From: Streptomyces sp. NRRL B-1347
GTDB lineage: Bacteria > Actinomycetota > Actinomycetes > Streptomycetales > Streptomycetaceae
Length of the DNA: 64,000 nucleotides
Direction of reading: 5' to 3'
NCBI RefSeq assembly: GCF_000720325.1
Contig: NZ_JOJM01000021.1
Span: 1-64,000, forward strand
The notes beneath the pieces were generated by a model. It was given only the letters and a program-made list of their open reading frames with translations. It did no database searches and had not been told where the DNA came from. Position 1 is the stretch's first letter. Each line of letters begins with the position of its first letter. Both the position numbers and the translations under genes were made by a program. Below, piece after piece: positions 20,588-29,357 of the stretch.

Positions 20588-21220
20588 ATGCGTTCCCACG
20601 GTTTTGAGCACGAGCACCAGCGCGGCCGCGGACGTGGTCCGTTCGGCCCCGGCCCCGAGGGGCGCGGGGGATTCGGCGGCGGGTACGAAGGGCGGCGCGG
20701 AGCGTTCGGGCCCTTCGGGCCCGGCTTCGGGGGCCCCGGTCCCTGGGGTGGCCGCGGCGGGCGTGGCGGTCCGCGCGGCCGGGCCCGGCGCGGCGACGTA
20801 CGCGCGTCCATCCTGGCCCTCCTGAAGGACCGGCCGATGCACGGCTACGAGATGATCCAGGAGATCGCCGAGCGCAGCGGCGGGGCGTGGAAGCCCAGCC
20901 CCGGCTCCGTCTACCCGACCCTCCAGCTCCTGGAGGACGAGGGCCTGATCGTCAATGAGAGCGAGGGCGGCAAGAAGCTCTTCTCGCTCACCGAGTCCGG
21001 CCGCGCCGCGGCCGACGAGGGCGCGGACGCGCCTTGGGAAGAGGCCGGGCGCGGCGTCGACCGGGAGGCCCTGAACGAGATCCGGCAGGCCGGGTTCGGC
21101 CTGATGGAGGCGTTCGGCCAGGTCTGGAAGACCGGCTCCAAGGAGCAGCGCGAGAAGGCGCTGACCGTCATCAACGACGCCCGCAAGAAGCTGTATCTGA
21201 TCCTCGCCGATGAGGACTGA
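20588..21220 (+). CDS. PadR-family transcriptional regulator with Gly/Arg-rich N-terminus
   Basis: 210 aa. The first 75 residues are a Gly/Pro/Arg low-complexity segment (repeats such as GRGGFGG, GPGFGGPGPWGG). They are followed by a PadR winged helix with VRASILALLKDRPMHGYEMIQEI and KPSPGSVYPTLQLLEDEGLI, and a C-terminal dimerisation helix. The ATG at 20588 has AAAGGA 9 bases upstream; the ATG at 20579 would leave no spacer. PadR repressors respond to phenolics or drugs. Autoregulation is suggested by the palindrome over its own -10 box. Confidence 0.9.
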   Translation: MRSHGFEHEHQRGRGRGPFGPGPEGRGGFGGGYEGRRGAFGPFGPGFGGPGPWGGRGGRGGPRGRARRGDVRASILALLKDRPMHGYEMIQEIAERSGGAWKPSPGSVYPTLQLLEDEGLIVNESEGGKKLFSLTESGRAAADEGADAPWEEAGRGVDREALNEIRQAGFGLMEAFGQVWKTGSKEQREKALTVINDARKKLYLILADED

Positions 21221-21254
21221 GGCAGCGCGGGCCGCGCCCTCCGCGCGGCCGTCG

Positions 21255-21285
21255 AGGCGCCCCGCACCCGTCGTGCGGGGCGCCT
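21255..21285. terminator. Terminator between padR and the SRPBCC gene
   Basis: AGGCGCCCCGCAC (21255-21267) and GTGCGGGGCGCCT (21273-21285) form a perfect 13-bp stem with a 5-base loop between converging genes. Confidence 0.88.
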
Positions 21286-21313
21286 TCGTCGTCCGTGCCG
21301 CGTCCGGCGCGGC

Positions 21314-21742
21314 TCACTTCACCAGGTCGCCCAGCTTCCGCAGCGACTCGTTGAGCGCCGCCGTCACCGAGTCCTTGAGCTTGCCCGCCATCATCGACAC
21401 CGCCGCGCCGCTGAACTCCCCGTTCGCGCGCACCGTCGTCGCCCCGCCGTCCGGCACCACCGTGTAGCGGGTGCCGACCGTGACGCCCATCGGGCCCTTG
21501 CCCTTGATCGCGAACGTACGGCCGGCCTCCAGGTCCACGACCGTCCAGGCGACCTCGGCGGGGAAGCCCATCAGCTTCATGTTCTCCGTGAACGTTCCGC
21601 CCAGTTCGAGCGAGGCGGGTGGGCCCTGCGGGAAGCCGGTGTGCGTCGCGTTCCACTTTCCGTACTGGGACAGGTCGGCGAGCTGCGCCCAGACCTGCTC
21701 CGCTGGTGCCTCGATCCGTGCCTCCGCGCTGACCTCGGGCAC
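21314..21742 (-). CDS. SRPBCC-family (polyketide cyclase/START-like) protein
   Basis: 142 aa, one helix-grip domain: EVSAEARIEAPAEQVWAQLADLSQYGKWNATHTGF at the N-terminus, GTRYTVVPDGGATTVRANGEF in the middle, and the long C-terminal helix ending LRKLGDLVK. Such proteins bind hydrophobic ligands or act as cyclases/dehydratases; this one is of the common standalone type without assignable ligand. The GTG at 21742 is preferred because GAGAAGGG lies 9 bases upstream. Confidence 0.85.
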   Translation of the reverse strand: MPEVSAEARIEAPAEQVWAQLADLSQYGKWNATHTGFPQGPPASLELGGTFTENMKLMGFPAEVAWTVVDLEAGRTFAIKGKGPMGVTVGTRYTVVPDGGATTVRANGEFSGAAVSMMAGKLKDSVTAALNESLRKLGDLVK

Positions 21743-21917
21743 TGCGACCACCCCTTCTCGTCGGGCGCTGCGGCGGGCGCAGCGACGGTGTCGCGGAAAG
21801 TAGCCCCAGGCTCCTCAACATTCAAGACGGCCGAACCGGCCGCTCACGGTGGCCGGATAGGCTGGCCGCCTCCCTCCTCCGTACCGCCGGAACTCCGTAC
21901 TGCCGGAAGGCTCCTTC

Positions 21918-22724
21918 ATGTCAGCCCCCGCCCACTCCGCCGCCCGCCCCCCGGCCTCCGCCGCCGTCGTGGCGCGGCTGCGCGCGGCGGGCTGCGTGTT
22001 CGCCGAGGAGGAGGCGGACCTGCTCGCGGCCGCCGCCGCGAGCCCCGAGGAGCTCGACGCCATGGTGGCGCGGCGGGCGAGCGGCCTGCCGCTGGAACAC
22101 GTCGTGGGCTGGGCCGAGTTCGCCGGTCTGCGCATCGCCGTGGACGCCGGGGTGTTCGTGCCGCGCCGCCGCACCGAGGCCCTCGTCCGGGAGGCGGCCG
22201 CGCTCTCGGTGCCCGGGGCCGTCGTCGTCGACCTGTGCTGCGGGTCCGGCGCCCTGGGGGCCGCCGTCGCGGCCGCGCTCGGCCGGGCCGAACTGCACGC
22301 CGCCGACATCGACCCGGCGGCCGTGGCCTGCGCGCGCCGCAACGTGCGCGACGCCGACGGCCGCGTGTACGAAGGCGACCTGTACGAGGCGCTGCCCGCC
22401 GGGCTCCGCGGCCGGGTCGACGTCCTGCTGGCCAACGTGCCGTACGTCCCCTCCGGCGAGGTCGCGCTGCTGCCCGTCGAGGCCCGTGAGCACGAGGCGC
22501 GCGTCGCCCTCGACGGCGGCGCCGACGGACTCGACGTGCTGCGGCGGGTGACGGCGGACGCGGCGCGCTGGCTGGCGCCCGGCGGCTGCCTGCTGTTCGA
22601 GACGAGCGAGCGGCAGGTGACCTCGGCGGTCGCGGCCGTCACGGACGCGGGCCTCGTACCGCGCGTCGTCACGGACGACGAGCTGTACGCGACGGTCGTG
22701 ACCGGCCGGCGCCCCGAGAGGTAG
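21918..22724 (+). CDS. PrmC-related protein-(glutamine-N5) methyltransferase-like protein
   Basis: 268 aa. An N-terminal helical part (LPLEHVVGWAEFAGL; FVPRRRTEALV) precedes a Rossmann methyltransferase domain with VVVDLCCGSGALGAA (SAM-binding) and AADIDPAAVACARRNV. The catalytic NPPY of PrmC/HemK is replaced by NVPYVP. The substrate is therefore uncertain, and this is not the release-factor methylase itself. GGAAGG precedes the ATG. It is a stand-alone gene. Confidence 0.85.
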   Translation: MSAPAHSAARPPASAAVVARLRAAGCVFAEEEADLLAAAAASPEELDAMVARRASGLPLEHVVGWAEFAGLRIAVDAGVFVPRRRTEALVREAAALSVPGAVVVDLCCGSGALGAAVAAALGRAELHAADIDPAAVACARRNVRDADGRVYEGDLYEALPAGLRGRVDVLLANVPYVPSGEVALLPVEAREHEARVALDGGADGLDVLRRVTADAARWLAPGGCLLFETSERQVTSAVAAVTDAGLVPRVVTDDELYATVVTGRRPER

Positions 22725-22760
22725 ACCCGGCCAGGACTCCGTGACGCGGCCTTGGCGCGG

Positions 22761-22949
22761 TCAGCCGACGCGCTGTATCTCGGCCGCGTCGAAGAGGTCG
22801 GAGGCCCGGGGGTAGGGGCCCTCGTCGTGGCAGTGCCACGCTTCCCAGAACAGATCGGCGGGCAGGGCTTCCTCCGGCGCGTACACGCGGTACACGTACA
22901 GTCGGCCGTCGACCGCCGGCAGGGTGACCAGCCAGCACCTGCTCTCCAT
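22761..22949 (-). CDS. Small hypothetical protein
   Basis: 62 aa beginning MESRCWLVTLPAVDGRLYVY, followed by RVYAPEEALPADLFWEAWHCHDEGPYPRASDLFDAAEIQRVG. The composition (Trp, Tyr, acidic residues, few Ala/Arg runs) looks like real protein rather than a G+C shadow. There is no strong Shine-Dalgarno, and an in-frame ATG at 23003 is an alternative start. Function is unknown. Confidence 0.5.
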   Translation of the reverse strand: MESRCWLVTLPAVDGRLYVYRVYAPEEALPADLFWEAWHCHDEGPYPRASDLFDAAEIQRVG

Positions 22950-23147
22950 GCCACAGACAGACGAGCGCCGGAGCGGACTGGTTGCGCGTCCGGCGCGAAG
23001 CATGAAGGCGCGCGCCCCACCTGCGAAAACAGCCGAAAGTCATCCGTAAGGAGGACAACCCGCCCGGCGGTGCCCAACTTGCGTGGGACGCGGAAATGCT
23101 TCCCGCCGCCGATGCCGGGAGCCGCGGGGGCTGATGGGGTGGGAGGT

Positions 23148-23690
23148 GTGCAAAGCCGTACCCCTCAGGGCGCCGAACCCGGCCCGACCCGAACCGACGT
23201 CGATTCCAGCCTGAGCGCGGCGCTGGCCTCGGTGCTGTCCGGTGCGCGCAGGCGGGCCGTGCGGGACGGGGACCGGCAGGTCGACACGGCCCATCTGCTG
23301 CACTCGCTCCTCGAGTACGAGCCGCAGGTCCGGGCGGTCTTCGACGGCGGGCCGCAGATCGCGCGGCTGCTCGGCTACCTCGTCCAGCGCAGCATCGGCT
23401 ACGGCCTCCAGTGGCAGGGCACCGTCGAGGACTCCGGGGCCGTGCCGGTCGTGCCGTCCGCGAAGGAAACGGTTCTCTCGCCCGCCGCCGCCGGGGCCAT
23501 GGAGGCCGCGCACGAGCGTGCCGTGCTGCGCGGCGAGCCCCTGGCCCACGGCGTCGACCTGCTCGCCGCCCTCGCCGCCGACCGGGAGTGCCGGGCCGTC
23601 GAGGTGCTGCGACGCGCGGGCGTCGACGCCGACGTGCTGCTCGCACGCCTGGAGAGCGACGGCGACACGGGGTGCGAACCGGCCTGGTGA
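23148..23690 (+). CDS. Clp repeat (Clp-N) domain protein
   Basis: 180 aa. Two Clp-N repeats, as in the N-terminal substrate/adaptor domain of ClpA/ClpC, cover about residues 25-170: RRAVRDGDRQVDTAHLLHSLLE, then AMEAAHERAVLRGEPLAHGVDLLAAL. No AAA+ ATPase domain follows, so it may bind substrates or compete for Clp adaptors rather than unfold protein. The start is uncertain: GTG at 23148 fits the protein pattern (MQSRTP), but GGGAGG is only one base away. GTG 23139 and ATG 23112 are in frame. Confidence 0.75.
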   Translation: MQSRTPQGAEPGPTRTDVDSSLSAALASVLSGARRRAVRDGDRQVDTAHLLHSLLEYEPQVRAVFDGGPQIARLLGYLVQRSIGYGLQWQGTVEDSGAVPVVPSAKETVLSPAAAGAMEAAHERAVLRGEPLAHGVDLLAALAADRECRAVEVLRRAGVDADVLLARLESDGDTGCEPAW

Positions 23691-23798
23691 CGGCCCGCGC
23701 GCCCGGCGTGACCGGCGTGCACCGCACGGCGGCGTCCGCCGATTGAGACAGTGGTCATCAGGGGTGACGGTCATGACCTCGGCTGTCATCATGTGCCG

Positions 23799-24815
23799 GT
23801 GCGTGGGACTCAGAAGAAGCTTCGGGGCGCGGCGGCGGACGGCGGCAGAGGGCTCGGGCTCGGCCTCGCCCTGGTGTCGGCGGTCGCCTTCGGCGGCTCG
23901 GGGGTCGCGGCCAAGCCGCTGATCGAGGGCGGTCTCGACGCGCTGCACGTGGTGTGGCTGCGGGTCGCGGGCGCCGCGCTCGTGATGCTGCCCGTGGCCT
24001 GGCGGCACCGGGCGCTCGTGCGGCGCAGGCCCGCGCTGCTCGCCGGGTTCGGACTGCTCGCCGTCGCCGGCGTGCAGGCCTGCTACTTCGCCTCGATCTC
24101 CCGCATCCCGGTCGGCGTCGCGCTGCTCGTGGAGTACCTCGCGCCCGCGCTCGTGCTCGGCTGGGTGCGGTTCGTGCAGCGCAGGCCCGTGACGCGGGCC
24201 GCCGCGCTCGGCGTGGTGCTCGCCGTGGGCGGGCTCGCCTGCGTCGTCGAGGTCTGGTCGGGGCTCAGCTTCGACGCGGTCGGACTCCTGCTCGCGCTCG
24301 GCGCCGCCTGCTGCCAGGTCGGCTACTTCGTCCTGTCCGACCAGGGCAGCGACGCGGGCGCCGACGCCCCGGACCCGCTCGGCGTCATCGCGTACGGCCT
24401 GCTCGTCGGCGCGGCCGTGCTCACGGTGCTCGCCCGCCCCTGGGGCATGGACTGGGGCGTGCTCGCCCGCACCGCCGACATGGACGGCTCGCGCGTGCCC
24501 GCGTGGGTGCTCGTCGGCTGGATCGTGCTGATCGCCACGGTCGTCGCGTACGTCACCGGGGTGCTCTCGGTGCGCCGCCTCTCGCCGGCGGTCGCGGGCG
24601 TCGTGGCCTGCCTGGAAGCGGTCGTCGCCACCGTGCTCGCCTGGGTCCTGCTGGGGGAGCGGCTCTCGGCGCCGCAGCTCGTCGGGGGCGCCCTCGTCCT
24701 GGTGGGCGCGTTCATCGCCCAGTCGTCGGCGCCCGCGAAGCCCTCGCCCGACGACACCGCGGGCGCCGTCCCGGAATCCGAACAACGGTTGTCCCCGAGC
24801 GGGACCGCCGCATAA
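23799..24815 (+). CDS. EamA/DMT-family transporter
   Basis: 338 aa with ten predicted membrane helices arranged as two EamA repeats (SAVAFGGSGVAAKPLIEGGLDALHVVWLRVAGAALVMLP; YFASISRIPVGVALLVEYLAP; VLAWVLLGERLSAPQLVGGALVLVG). These proteins export or import small metabolites such as amino acids. The start is uncertain (GTG 23751, 23793 or 23799), and the last fits where the hydrophobic protein begins. A leader peptide and a second EamA gene follow on the same strand. Confidence 0.87.
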   Translation: MRGTQKKLRGAAADGGRGLGLGLALVSAVAFGGSGVAAKPLIEGGLDALHVVWLRVAGAALVMLPVAWRHRALVRRRPALLAGFGLLAVAGVQACYFASISRIPVGVALLVEYLAPALVLGWVRFVQRRPVTRAAALGVVLAVGGLACVVEVWSGLSFDAVGLLLALGAACCQVGYFVLSDQGSDAGADAPDPLGVIAYGLLVGAAVLTVLARPWGMDWGVLARTADMDGSRVPAWVLVGWIVLIATVVAYVTGVLSVRRLSPAVAGVVACLEAVVATVLAWVLLGERLSAPQLVGGALVLVGAFIAQSSAPAKPSPDDTAGAVPESEQRLSPSGTAA

Positions 24816-24818
24816 GGT
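24789..24818 (+). promoter_or_regulatory. Promoter of the EamA leader-peptide transcript
   Basis: TTGTCC (24789-24794) and TAAGGT (24813-24818) with an 18-base spacer lie inside the 3' end of the upstream transporter gene. The ATG of a 13-codon reading frame is 7 bases after the -10 box, so transcription should begin at or next to that ATG. Confidence 0.7.
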
Positions 24819-24825
24819 GCCGATC

Positions 24826-24867
24826 ATGCACGCACGAGCACTCGTTCTTCCGCCTCCGGCCGCCTGA
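24826..24867 (+). CDS. Putative leader peptide MHARALVLPPPAA
   Basis: A 13-codon leaderless reading frame starting 7 bases after a good -10 box and ending 217 bases before an EamA transporter gene. The peptide contains LVLPPP, a run likely to slow ribosomes. The following leader can form several hairpins (CCCGGCC at 24891 with GGCCGGG at 24901; GCCG-CCCC near 24970 with GGGGCGGC near 24989; GTGCC/GGGCAC near 25010). This is the layout of ribosome-mediated attenuation. It is an inference, as no expression evidence exists. Confidence 0.55.
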   Translation: MHARALVLPPPAA

Positions 24868-25084
24868 GCGCGGGCCCCACACGGATCACGCCCGGCCCTC
24901 GGCCGGGCCGAGCGGTGCTGCCCGCAGACGACAAGTCCCAGACCTGCGTCCCAGCGGCCCGTGCGGGATGCCGTCCCCTTTCTTCTTCGGGGCGGCCCCT
25001 GTTGAGCCTGTGCCTGCGGGCACTCCTCGTCGCCACGCCCGGCCGTGACGCGGTCTCCTTCTCGAACCGCTGCGGAGATTCCAC

Positions 25085-26101
25085 GTGTCGAGCGTGTCCA
25101 GCACGTCCCCCGCGTCCACGGACGCTACCCCCGTTCCCGTCACCGCCCTGCCCCGGCTTTCCGTGGGGCGCGGCCTCGTCTACCTAGGCATCGCCGGAGC
25201 CGCCTGGGGCACCGCGGGCGCCGCCGCCTCGCTGGTCTTCTCGGCCGGCGGGATGGGGCCCGTCACTTTGTCCTTCTGGCGTTGCGCCGGCGGGTTCCTG
25301 CTGCTGTTCGCCGTGCGTCTGGTGCGGTCGCGCGGCGGTGCCCGCAGCGTGCCCGTACGGCGCCCTTCGGCCCGCAGCGCCGGGCGCGTCGTCGCGATCG
25401 GTCTGGCCCTGACCGTGTTCCAGACCGCGTACTTCGCCGCCGTGGAGGCCACCGGACTCGCGGTCGGCACGGTCGTCACGCTCGGGGCGGGCCCCGTGCT
25501 CATCGCGCTCGGCGCCCGTCTGACCCTGGGCGAGCGCCTCGGGCTCGGCGGCCTGTGCGCGGTGGGCGGTGCCCTCGCAGGGCTCGGCGTCCTCTTCGTG
25601 GGCGGCGGCGAGTCGGCCGTACGCCCCTGGGGCGTCGTCTTCGCCCTGGCGTCCGCCGCCGGGTACGCCGTCATGACGCTCCTGACCCGCTGGTGGGGCC
25701 GGGACGGCGGAACCGACGCGTCCAGCACCACGGTGTGGTCGTTCGCGGTGGTGTCGCTGTGCCTGCTGCCGTTCGCCGTGGCCGAGGGGCTGTGGCCGCA
25801 CACCGCCGACGCCGCCCGCGTGCTCGGCTGTCTGCTCTACATCGCCGCCGTGCCGACGGCCCTCGCGTACGCGCTGTACTTCGCCGGGGCCGCCGTCGTC
25901 CGCTCCGCGACCGTCTCCGTGATCATGCTCCTGGAGCCGGTGAGCGCTGCGGTCATCGCCGTCGCCCTGCTCGGTGAGGAGCTGAACGCCGCCACCGTCG
26001 CGGGCACCCTCCTGATGCTCGCGGCCGTCACGGGCCTCGCCGCGGCGGAGGCGCGCGCCTCCGCCCGTGCGCGCCGCGCGCCTCAGGGCTCGATCAGGTA
26101 G
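25085..26101 (+). CDS. EamA/DMT-family transporter
   Basis: 338 aa with ten predicted helices in two EamA repeats ([97 protein letters not shown]). The substrate is unknown. GTG at 25085 is preceded by GGAG. It is the likely target of the leader peptide and hairpins at 24826-25084. Its 3' end overlaps the convergent PNPOx gene by 19 bases. Confidence 0.88.
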   Translation: MSSVSSTSPASTDATPVPVTALPRLSVGRGLVYLGIAGAAWGTAGAAASLVFSAGGMGPVTLSFWRCAGGFLLLFAVRLVRSRGGARSVPVRRPSARSAGRVVAIGLALTVFQTAYFAAVEATGLAVGTVVTLGAGPVLIALGARLTLGERLGLGGLCAVGGALAGLGVLFVGGGESAVRPWGVVFALASAAGYAVMTLLTRWWGRDGGTDASSTTVWSFAVVSLCLLPFAVAEGLWPHTADAARVLGCLLYIAAVPTALAYALYFAGAAVVRSATVSVIMLLEPVSAAVIAVALLGEELNAATVAGTLLMLAAVTGLAAAEARASARARRAPQGSIR

Positions 26102-26787
26102 TCGGGGATCTCGATGCCGGGAGCCAGGTCGGCGGCCGGGACGACCGGGTCGTAGCCCTTGCGCAGCGGCACGACGCCCGCCCAGTGGGGCAGGTCCATG
26201 TCCTCCGGCTCGTCGCCCGGCCCGCCGGTGCGCACCTTCGCGGAGACCTCGGCGAGATCGAGGCTGAGCACGGCGGTCGCGGCCAGTTCCTTGGCGTTCG
26301 CGGGCCGCGAGTCGGCGGCGCGGCCGGGCACCACGTGCTCGACGAGCGCGTCGAGCGCGGTCCGCTTCTCCTCCGGGTCCGTGACCTGGCGCGCGATGCC
26401 GTGCACCACCACGGAGCGGTAGTTGATCGAGTGGTGGAAGGCCGAGCGGGCCAGCACGAGGCCGTCCACGTGCGTCACCGTCAGACACACCGGAAGGCCC
26501 GGGTCCGCGTGGTCGTCCGGCTGCGCGGCCCCGGCCATCCGCAGCGGGCGCGACCCCGTCGAACCGTGCACGTAGAGCCGCTCGCCGACCCTGCCGTACA
26601 GCGTCGGCAGCACGATCGGGGCGCCGTCGCGGACGAAGCCGAGGTGGCACACGTACGACTCGTCGAGTATCGCGTGCACCAGCGTGCGGTCGTACGCGGC
26701 GCGTTCGCGGGCCCGGGTGGGCACGGTGCGGTCGGTCGCCGCATAGGGGGCGCTGTCCGGCGTGGCCGAGTGCGTCGTCGTCTCCAT
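26083..26787 (-). CDS. Pyridoxamine 5'-phosphate oxidase family, FMN-binding split-barrel protein
   Basis: 234 aa with a split-barrel fold like NimA/flavin reductases: [44 protein letters not shown], then [17 protein letters not shown]. The His-rich second block is typical of a subgroup found beside MocR regulators. It could bind FMN, F420 or haem; real PNPOx activity is unproven. It is divergent from the MocR gene at 26883, with a palindrome between them, implying regulation by MocR. Confidence 0.85.
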   Translation of the reverse strand: METTTHSATPDSAPYAATDRTVPTRARERAAYDRTLVHAILDESYVCHLGFVRDGAPIVLPTLYGRVGERLYVHGSTGSRPLRMAGAAQPDDHADPGLPVCLTVTHVDGLVLARSAFHHSINYRSVVVHGIARQVTDPEEKRTALDALVEHVVPGRAADSRPANAKELAATAVLSLDLAEVSAKVRTGGPGDEPEDMDLPHWAGVVPLRKGYDPVVPAADLAPGIEIPDYLIEP

Positions 26788-26859
26788 GGCTTCTCCCTCG
26801 GGTGCGCGCCGCGCTCCGGCCTCCGTGGGCCGTGCGCGCCGCCGCTTTGCCTCATCGAT

Positions 26860-26871
26860 TGCACTAGTGCA
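26860..26871. promoter_or_regulatory. Palindrome between MocR and PNPOx genes
   Basis: TGCACTAGTGCA is a perfect 12-base palindrome 11 bases before the MocR start, followed by further TGTGC half-sites at 26875-26879 and 26882-26886. It probably serves as the MocR operator over its own promoter and the divergent one. Confidence 0.6.
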
Positions 26872-26882
26872 TACTGTGCTTT

Positions 26883-28214
26883 GTGCTAGGAGAGTATCCG
26901 ATCGCCGGGCGGGGCGCAGCCGAGATCGCCGCCAGTGTCGAGCGCGCCGTCGGGCGCGGTGACCTGGAGCCGGGGCAAGCGCTGCCCCCGATGCGGGAGT
27001 TGGCGCGCCAACTGGGGGTGAATCCCAACACGGTGGCGGCGGCCTACCGCACGCTGCGCGAGCGCGGCGTGATCGAGACGGCGGGGCGGCGCGGCAGCCG
27101 GGTGCGGAGCAAGCCCGCGACCACCGCGCGCGAGTACAGCCGCCTCGTCGTGCCGCCCGGGGTGCGGGACGTCGCGAGCGGCAATCCGGACACGGCGCTC
27201 CTGCCGCCGCTCGCCGGGGCCTTCGCGGCCGCCGCGGCGCACGCGGACCAGCACCCCGACCTGTACGGGGAGTCCGCCGTCGACCCCGCGTTCGGCCGCT
27301 GCGCGCGCGGGGTGCTCGACCGCGACGGGGTGCCCCAGGGTCCGCTGGCCGTCACCTCAGGAGCGCTCGACGCGATCGAGCGGGTGCTCGTCACCCGGCT
27401 GAAGGTCGGCGACGCGGTGGCGGTGGAGGACCCCGGATGGGGCAGTGTCCTGGACCTCGTGCCCGCGCTCGGCCTGCGGCCGGTCCCGGTCGGCGTCGAC
27501 GACGAGGGGCCGCTGCCCGACGACGTCGAGCGGGCGCTGCGGGCCGGGGCCCGGGCGCTCGTCGTCACCGCCCGCGCCCAGAACCCGACCGGCGCGGCCG
27601 TGAGCGCCACGCGCGCGCGTGCCCTGCGGGAGGTCCTCACCGCGCACAAGGAGACGCTGGTCATCGAGGACGACCACGGCCACGGCATCGTCGACCTGCC
27701 GCTGCACACCCTGACCGGGGTGACCCACGCCTGGGCGTTCGTCCGCTCCACGGCCAAGGCGTACGGCCCCGACCTGCGCCTGGCCGTGCTCTCCGGTGAC
27801 GTCGAGACCGTCGACCGGGTGCAGGGCCGGCTGCGGCTCGGGCCCGGCTGGGTCAGCAAGGTGCTCCAGCGGGCCGTCGTACACCTCTGGGAGGGCGGCG
27901 CGGTCGACGCGCGGGAGGTGGCGGCCGGGTACGGAAGCAGGCGCGACGCGCTGATCGCGGCGCTCGCGGGGCACGGCGTCACGGCGTACGGGCGCAGCGG
28001 GATGAACGTGTGGGTGCCGGTCCCCGACGAGACGGGGGTGGTGGCCCGGATGCTGCACGCGGGCTGGGCGGTCGCCCCGGGGGCGCGGTTCCGCCTGGGC
28101 GCGGCCCCAGGGGTGCGGATCACCGTCTCCGCACTCGAAGGAGAGGACATCGCGGCCGTGGCCGAGGCGCTGGCGGCGGCCACGGGGCCGGTGGTGGAGC
28201 GCCGCTACGGCTGA
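26883..28214 (+). CDS. MocR-type (GntR winged helix plus aminotransferase-like) regulator
   Basis: 443 aa. The N-terminal GntR helix-turn-helix (about 15-75; GDLEPGQALPPMRELARQLGVNPNTVAAAYRTLRERG) is fused to a fold-type I aminotransferase-like domain with PLP-binding Lys in RSTAKAYGPDLRLA (Lys about 292) and the ARAQNPTGAAVS loop. MocR proteins such as PdxR sense PLP or related aldehydes. No ribosome binding site is seen, and the start may be leaderless behind TACTGT. The divergent partner encodes a PNPOx-family protein, which fits a vitamin B6-linked pathway. Confidence 0.9.
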   Translation: MLGEYPIAGRGAAEIAASVERAVGRGDLEPGQALPPMRELARQLGVNPNTVAAAYRTLRERGVIETAGRRGSRVRSKPATTAREYSRLVVPPGVRDVASGNPDTALLPPLAGAFAAAAAHADQHPDLYGESAVDPAFGRCARGVLDRDGVPQGPLAVTSGALDAIERVLVTRLKVGDAVAVEDPGWGSVLDLVPALGLRPVPVGVDDEGPLPDDVERALRAGARALVVTARAQNPTGAAVSATRARALREVLTAHKETLVIEDDHGHGIVDLPLHTLTGVTHAWAFVRSTAKAYGPDLRLAVLSGDVETVDRVQGRLRLGPGWVSKVLQRAVVHLWEGGAVDAREVAAGYGSRRDALIAALAGHGVTAYGRSGMNVWVPVPDETGVVARMLHAGWAVAPGARFRLGAAPGVRITVSALEGEDIAAVAEALAAATGPVVERRYG

Positions 28215-28278
28215 CGGCCGTCGGCCGCCCGCGGGTGTGCCCCGGCCGGCCGCGTCGTTCCCCGCCCCGTCGAGGCGC

Positions 28279-29274
28279 TCACCTCGCCCTGCGCGGCTTG
28301 GACTGCGTGAGCGCGGCGCCCGCCAGGATGATCACCGCGCCGACCGGCGTGGTCCAGGCGAGGGACTCGCCGAGCACGGCCACGCCCGCCGCCGTCGCGA
28401 TCACCGGAGTGAAGTACGTGACCATCTGGGCCGTCGTCGGGCCGACCTCGGCGACGATGTCGTACTGCAGCAGGAAGGCGAGGCCGGTGCCGACCGCGCC
28501 GAGGGCGACGACGGCGAGCAGCGGCACCACGGGGAAGTGCCGCGGCAGGGTCGTGAACAGCGGGGTCACGACGGCCAGTTCGACCGTGGCGACGAGGAGC
28601 TGGGCGCCGGTGAGGGCGAGGTTCGAGTGGCCGGAGCCCGCCAGGGTGCGGCGTACGTAGATCCAGCCGATCGGGTAGCACAGCGAGGCCAGCAGGGCCA
28701 TGCCCGTGCCCCGGGCGTCCAGGCCGCTGAAGCCCTGCCAGGCGCCGAGGACGGTGAGCACGCCGAGGAAGCCGATGCCGAGGCCCGCGACCCGGCGGCG
28801 CGTGGGGCGGTCCTCGGAGAGCGCGACGAGGGACAGGGCCATGCCCCACAGCGGTGACGTCGCGTTGCAGATCCCCGCGAGCGTCGACGGGATCGTCAGC
28901 TCCGCGTACGCGAACAGGGAGAACGGCGCCGCGTTGAGCAGGAGCGCCGCCACCGCCAGATGCGCCCAGGTGCGCGGGGAGCGAGGGAGCCGCTCGCGCT
29001 TCACCACCAGGAAGACCGCGACCACCAGCGTGCCGAACAGCAGCCGCCCGAAGGTGACCTGGAACGGCGCGTACCCCTCCGTGCCGACCTTGATGAACAG
29101 GAAGCTGAAGCCCCACACCAGGGAGAGGAAGGCGAAGCGCAGGCGCCAGTCCAGCTTGCGGCGGCCGTCCGCGCGCGGGGACGCGCTCCGAGCGGCTTCG
29201 GCGGGTGCGGGTGCGGGAGCCGGTCGGGAGGCGGAAGCCGAGGCCGGGACGGCGGAGGTGGTCATGGTCGCCAC
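28279..29274 (-). CDS. EamA/DMT-family transporter
   Basis: 331 aa. A 40-residue Ala/Pro-rich cytoplasmic N-terminus is followed by ten helices in two EamA repeats (LRFAFLSLVWGFSFLFIKVG; YAELTIPSTLAGICNATSPLWGMALS; YFTPVIATAAGVAVLGESLAW). The start may be GTG 29274 or ATG 29265; neither has a clear Shine-Dalgarno. It is divergent from a LysR gene with an inverted repeat between, so the LysR protein probably controls it. The substrate is unknown. Confidence 0.87.
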   Translation of the reverse strand: MATMTTSAVPASASASRPAPAPAPAEAARSASPRADGRRKLDWRLRFAFLSLVWGFSFLFIKVGTEGYAPFQVTFGRLLFGTLVVAVFLVVKRERLPRSPRTWAHLAVAALLLNAAPFSLFAYAELTIPSTLAGICNATSPLWGMALSLVALSEDRPTRRRVAGLGIGFLGVLTVLGAWQGFSGLDARGTGMALLASLCYPIGWIYVRRTLAGSGHSNLALTGAQLLVATVELAVVTPLFTTLPRHFPVVPLLAVVALGAVGTGLAFLLQYDIVAEVGPTTAQMVTYFTPVIATAAGVAVLGESLAWTTPVGAVIILAGAALTQSKPRRAR

Positions 29275-29295
29275 GATGGATCACCACATGCCTTA

Positions 29296-29315
29296 GCACA
29301 AGCGAGTTTTTGTGC
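29296..29315. promoter_or_regulatory. Inverted repeat between EamA and LysR genes
   Basis: GCACAA (29296-29301) and TTGTGC (29310-29315) are exact inverted arms around 8 bases. The position between divergent genes fits a LysR-type binding site. Confidence 0.55.
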
Positions 29316-29357
29316 CCGGTATCGCGTAGCATTGCTTATACGTCGATTCTGGAGGAG

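Noticed and set aside
23751..23798. Longer N-terminus of the first EamA transporter from GTG 23751
   Set aside because: The extra residues (VIRGDGHDLGCHHVP) look non-coding and no ribosome site is present.
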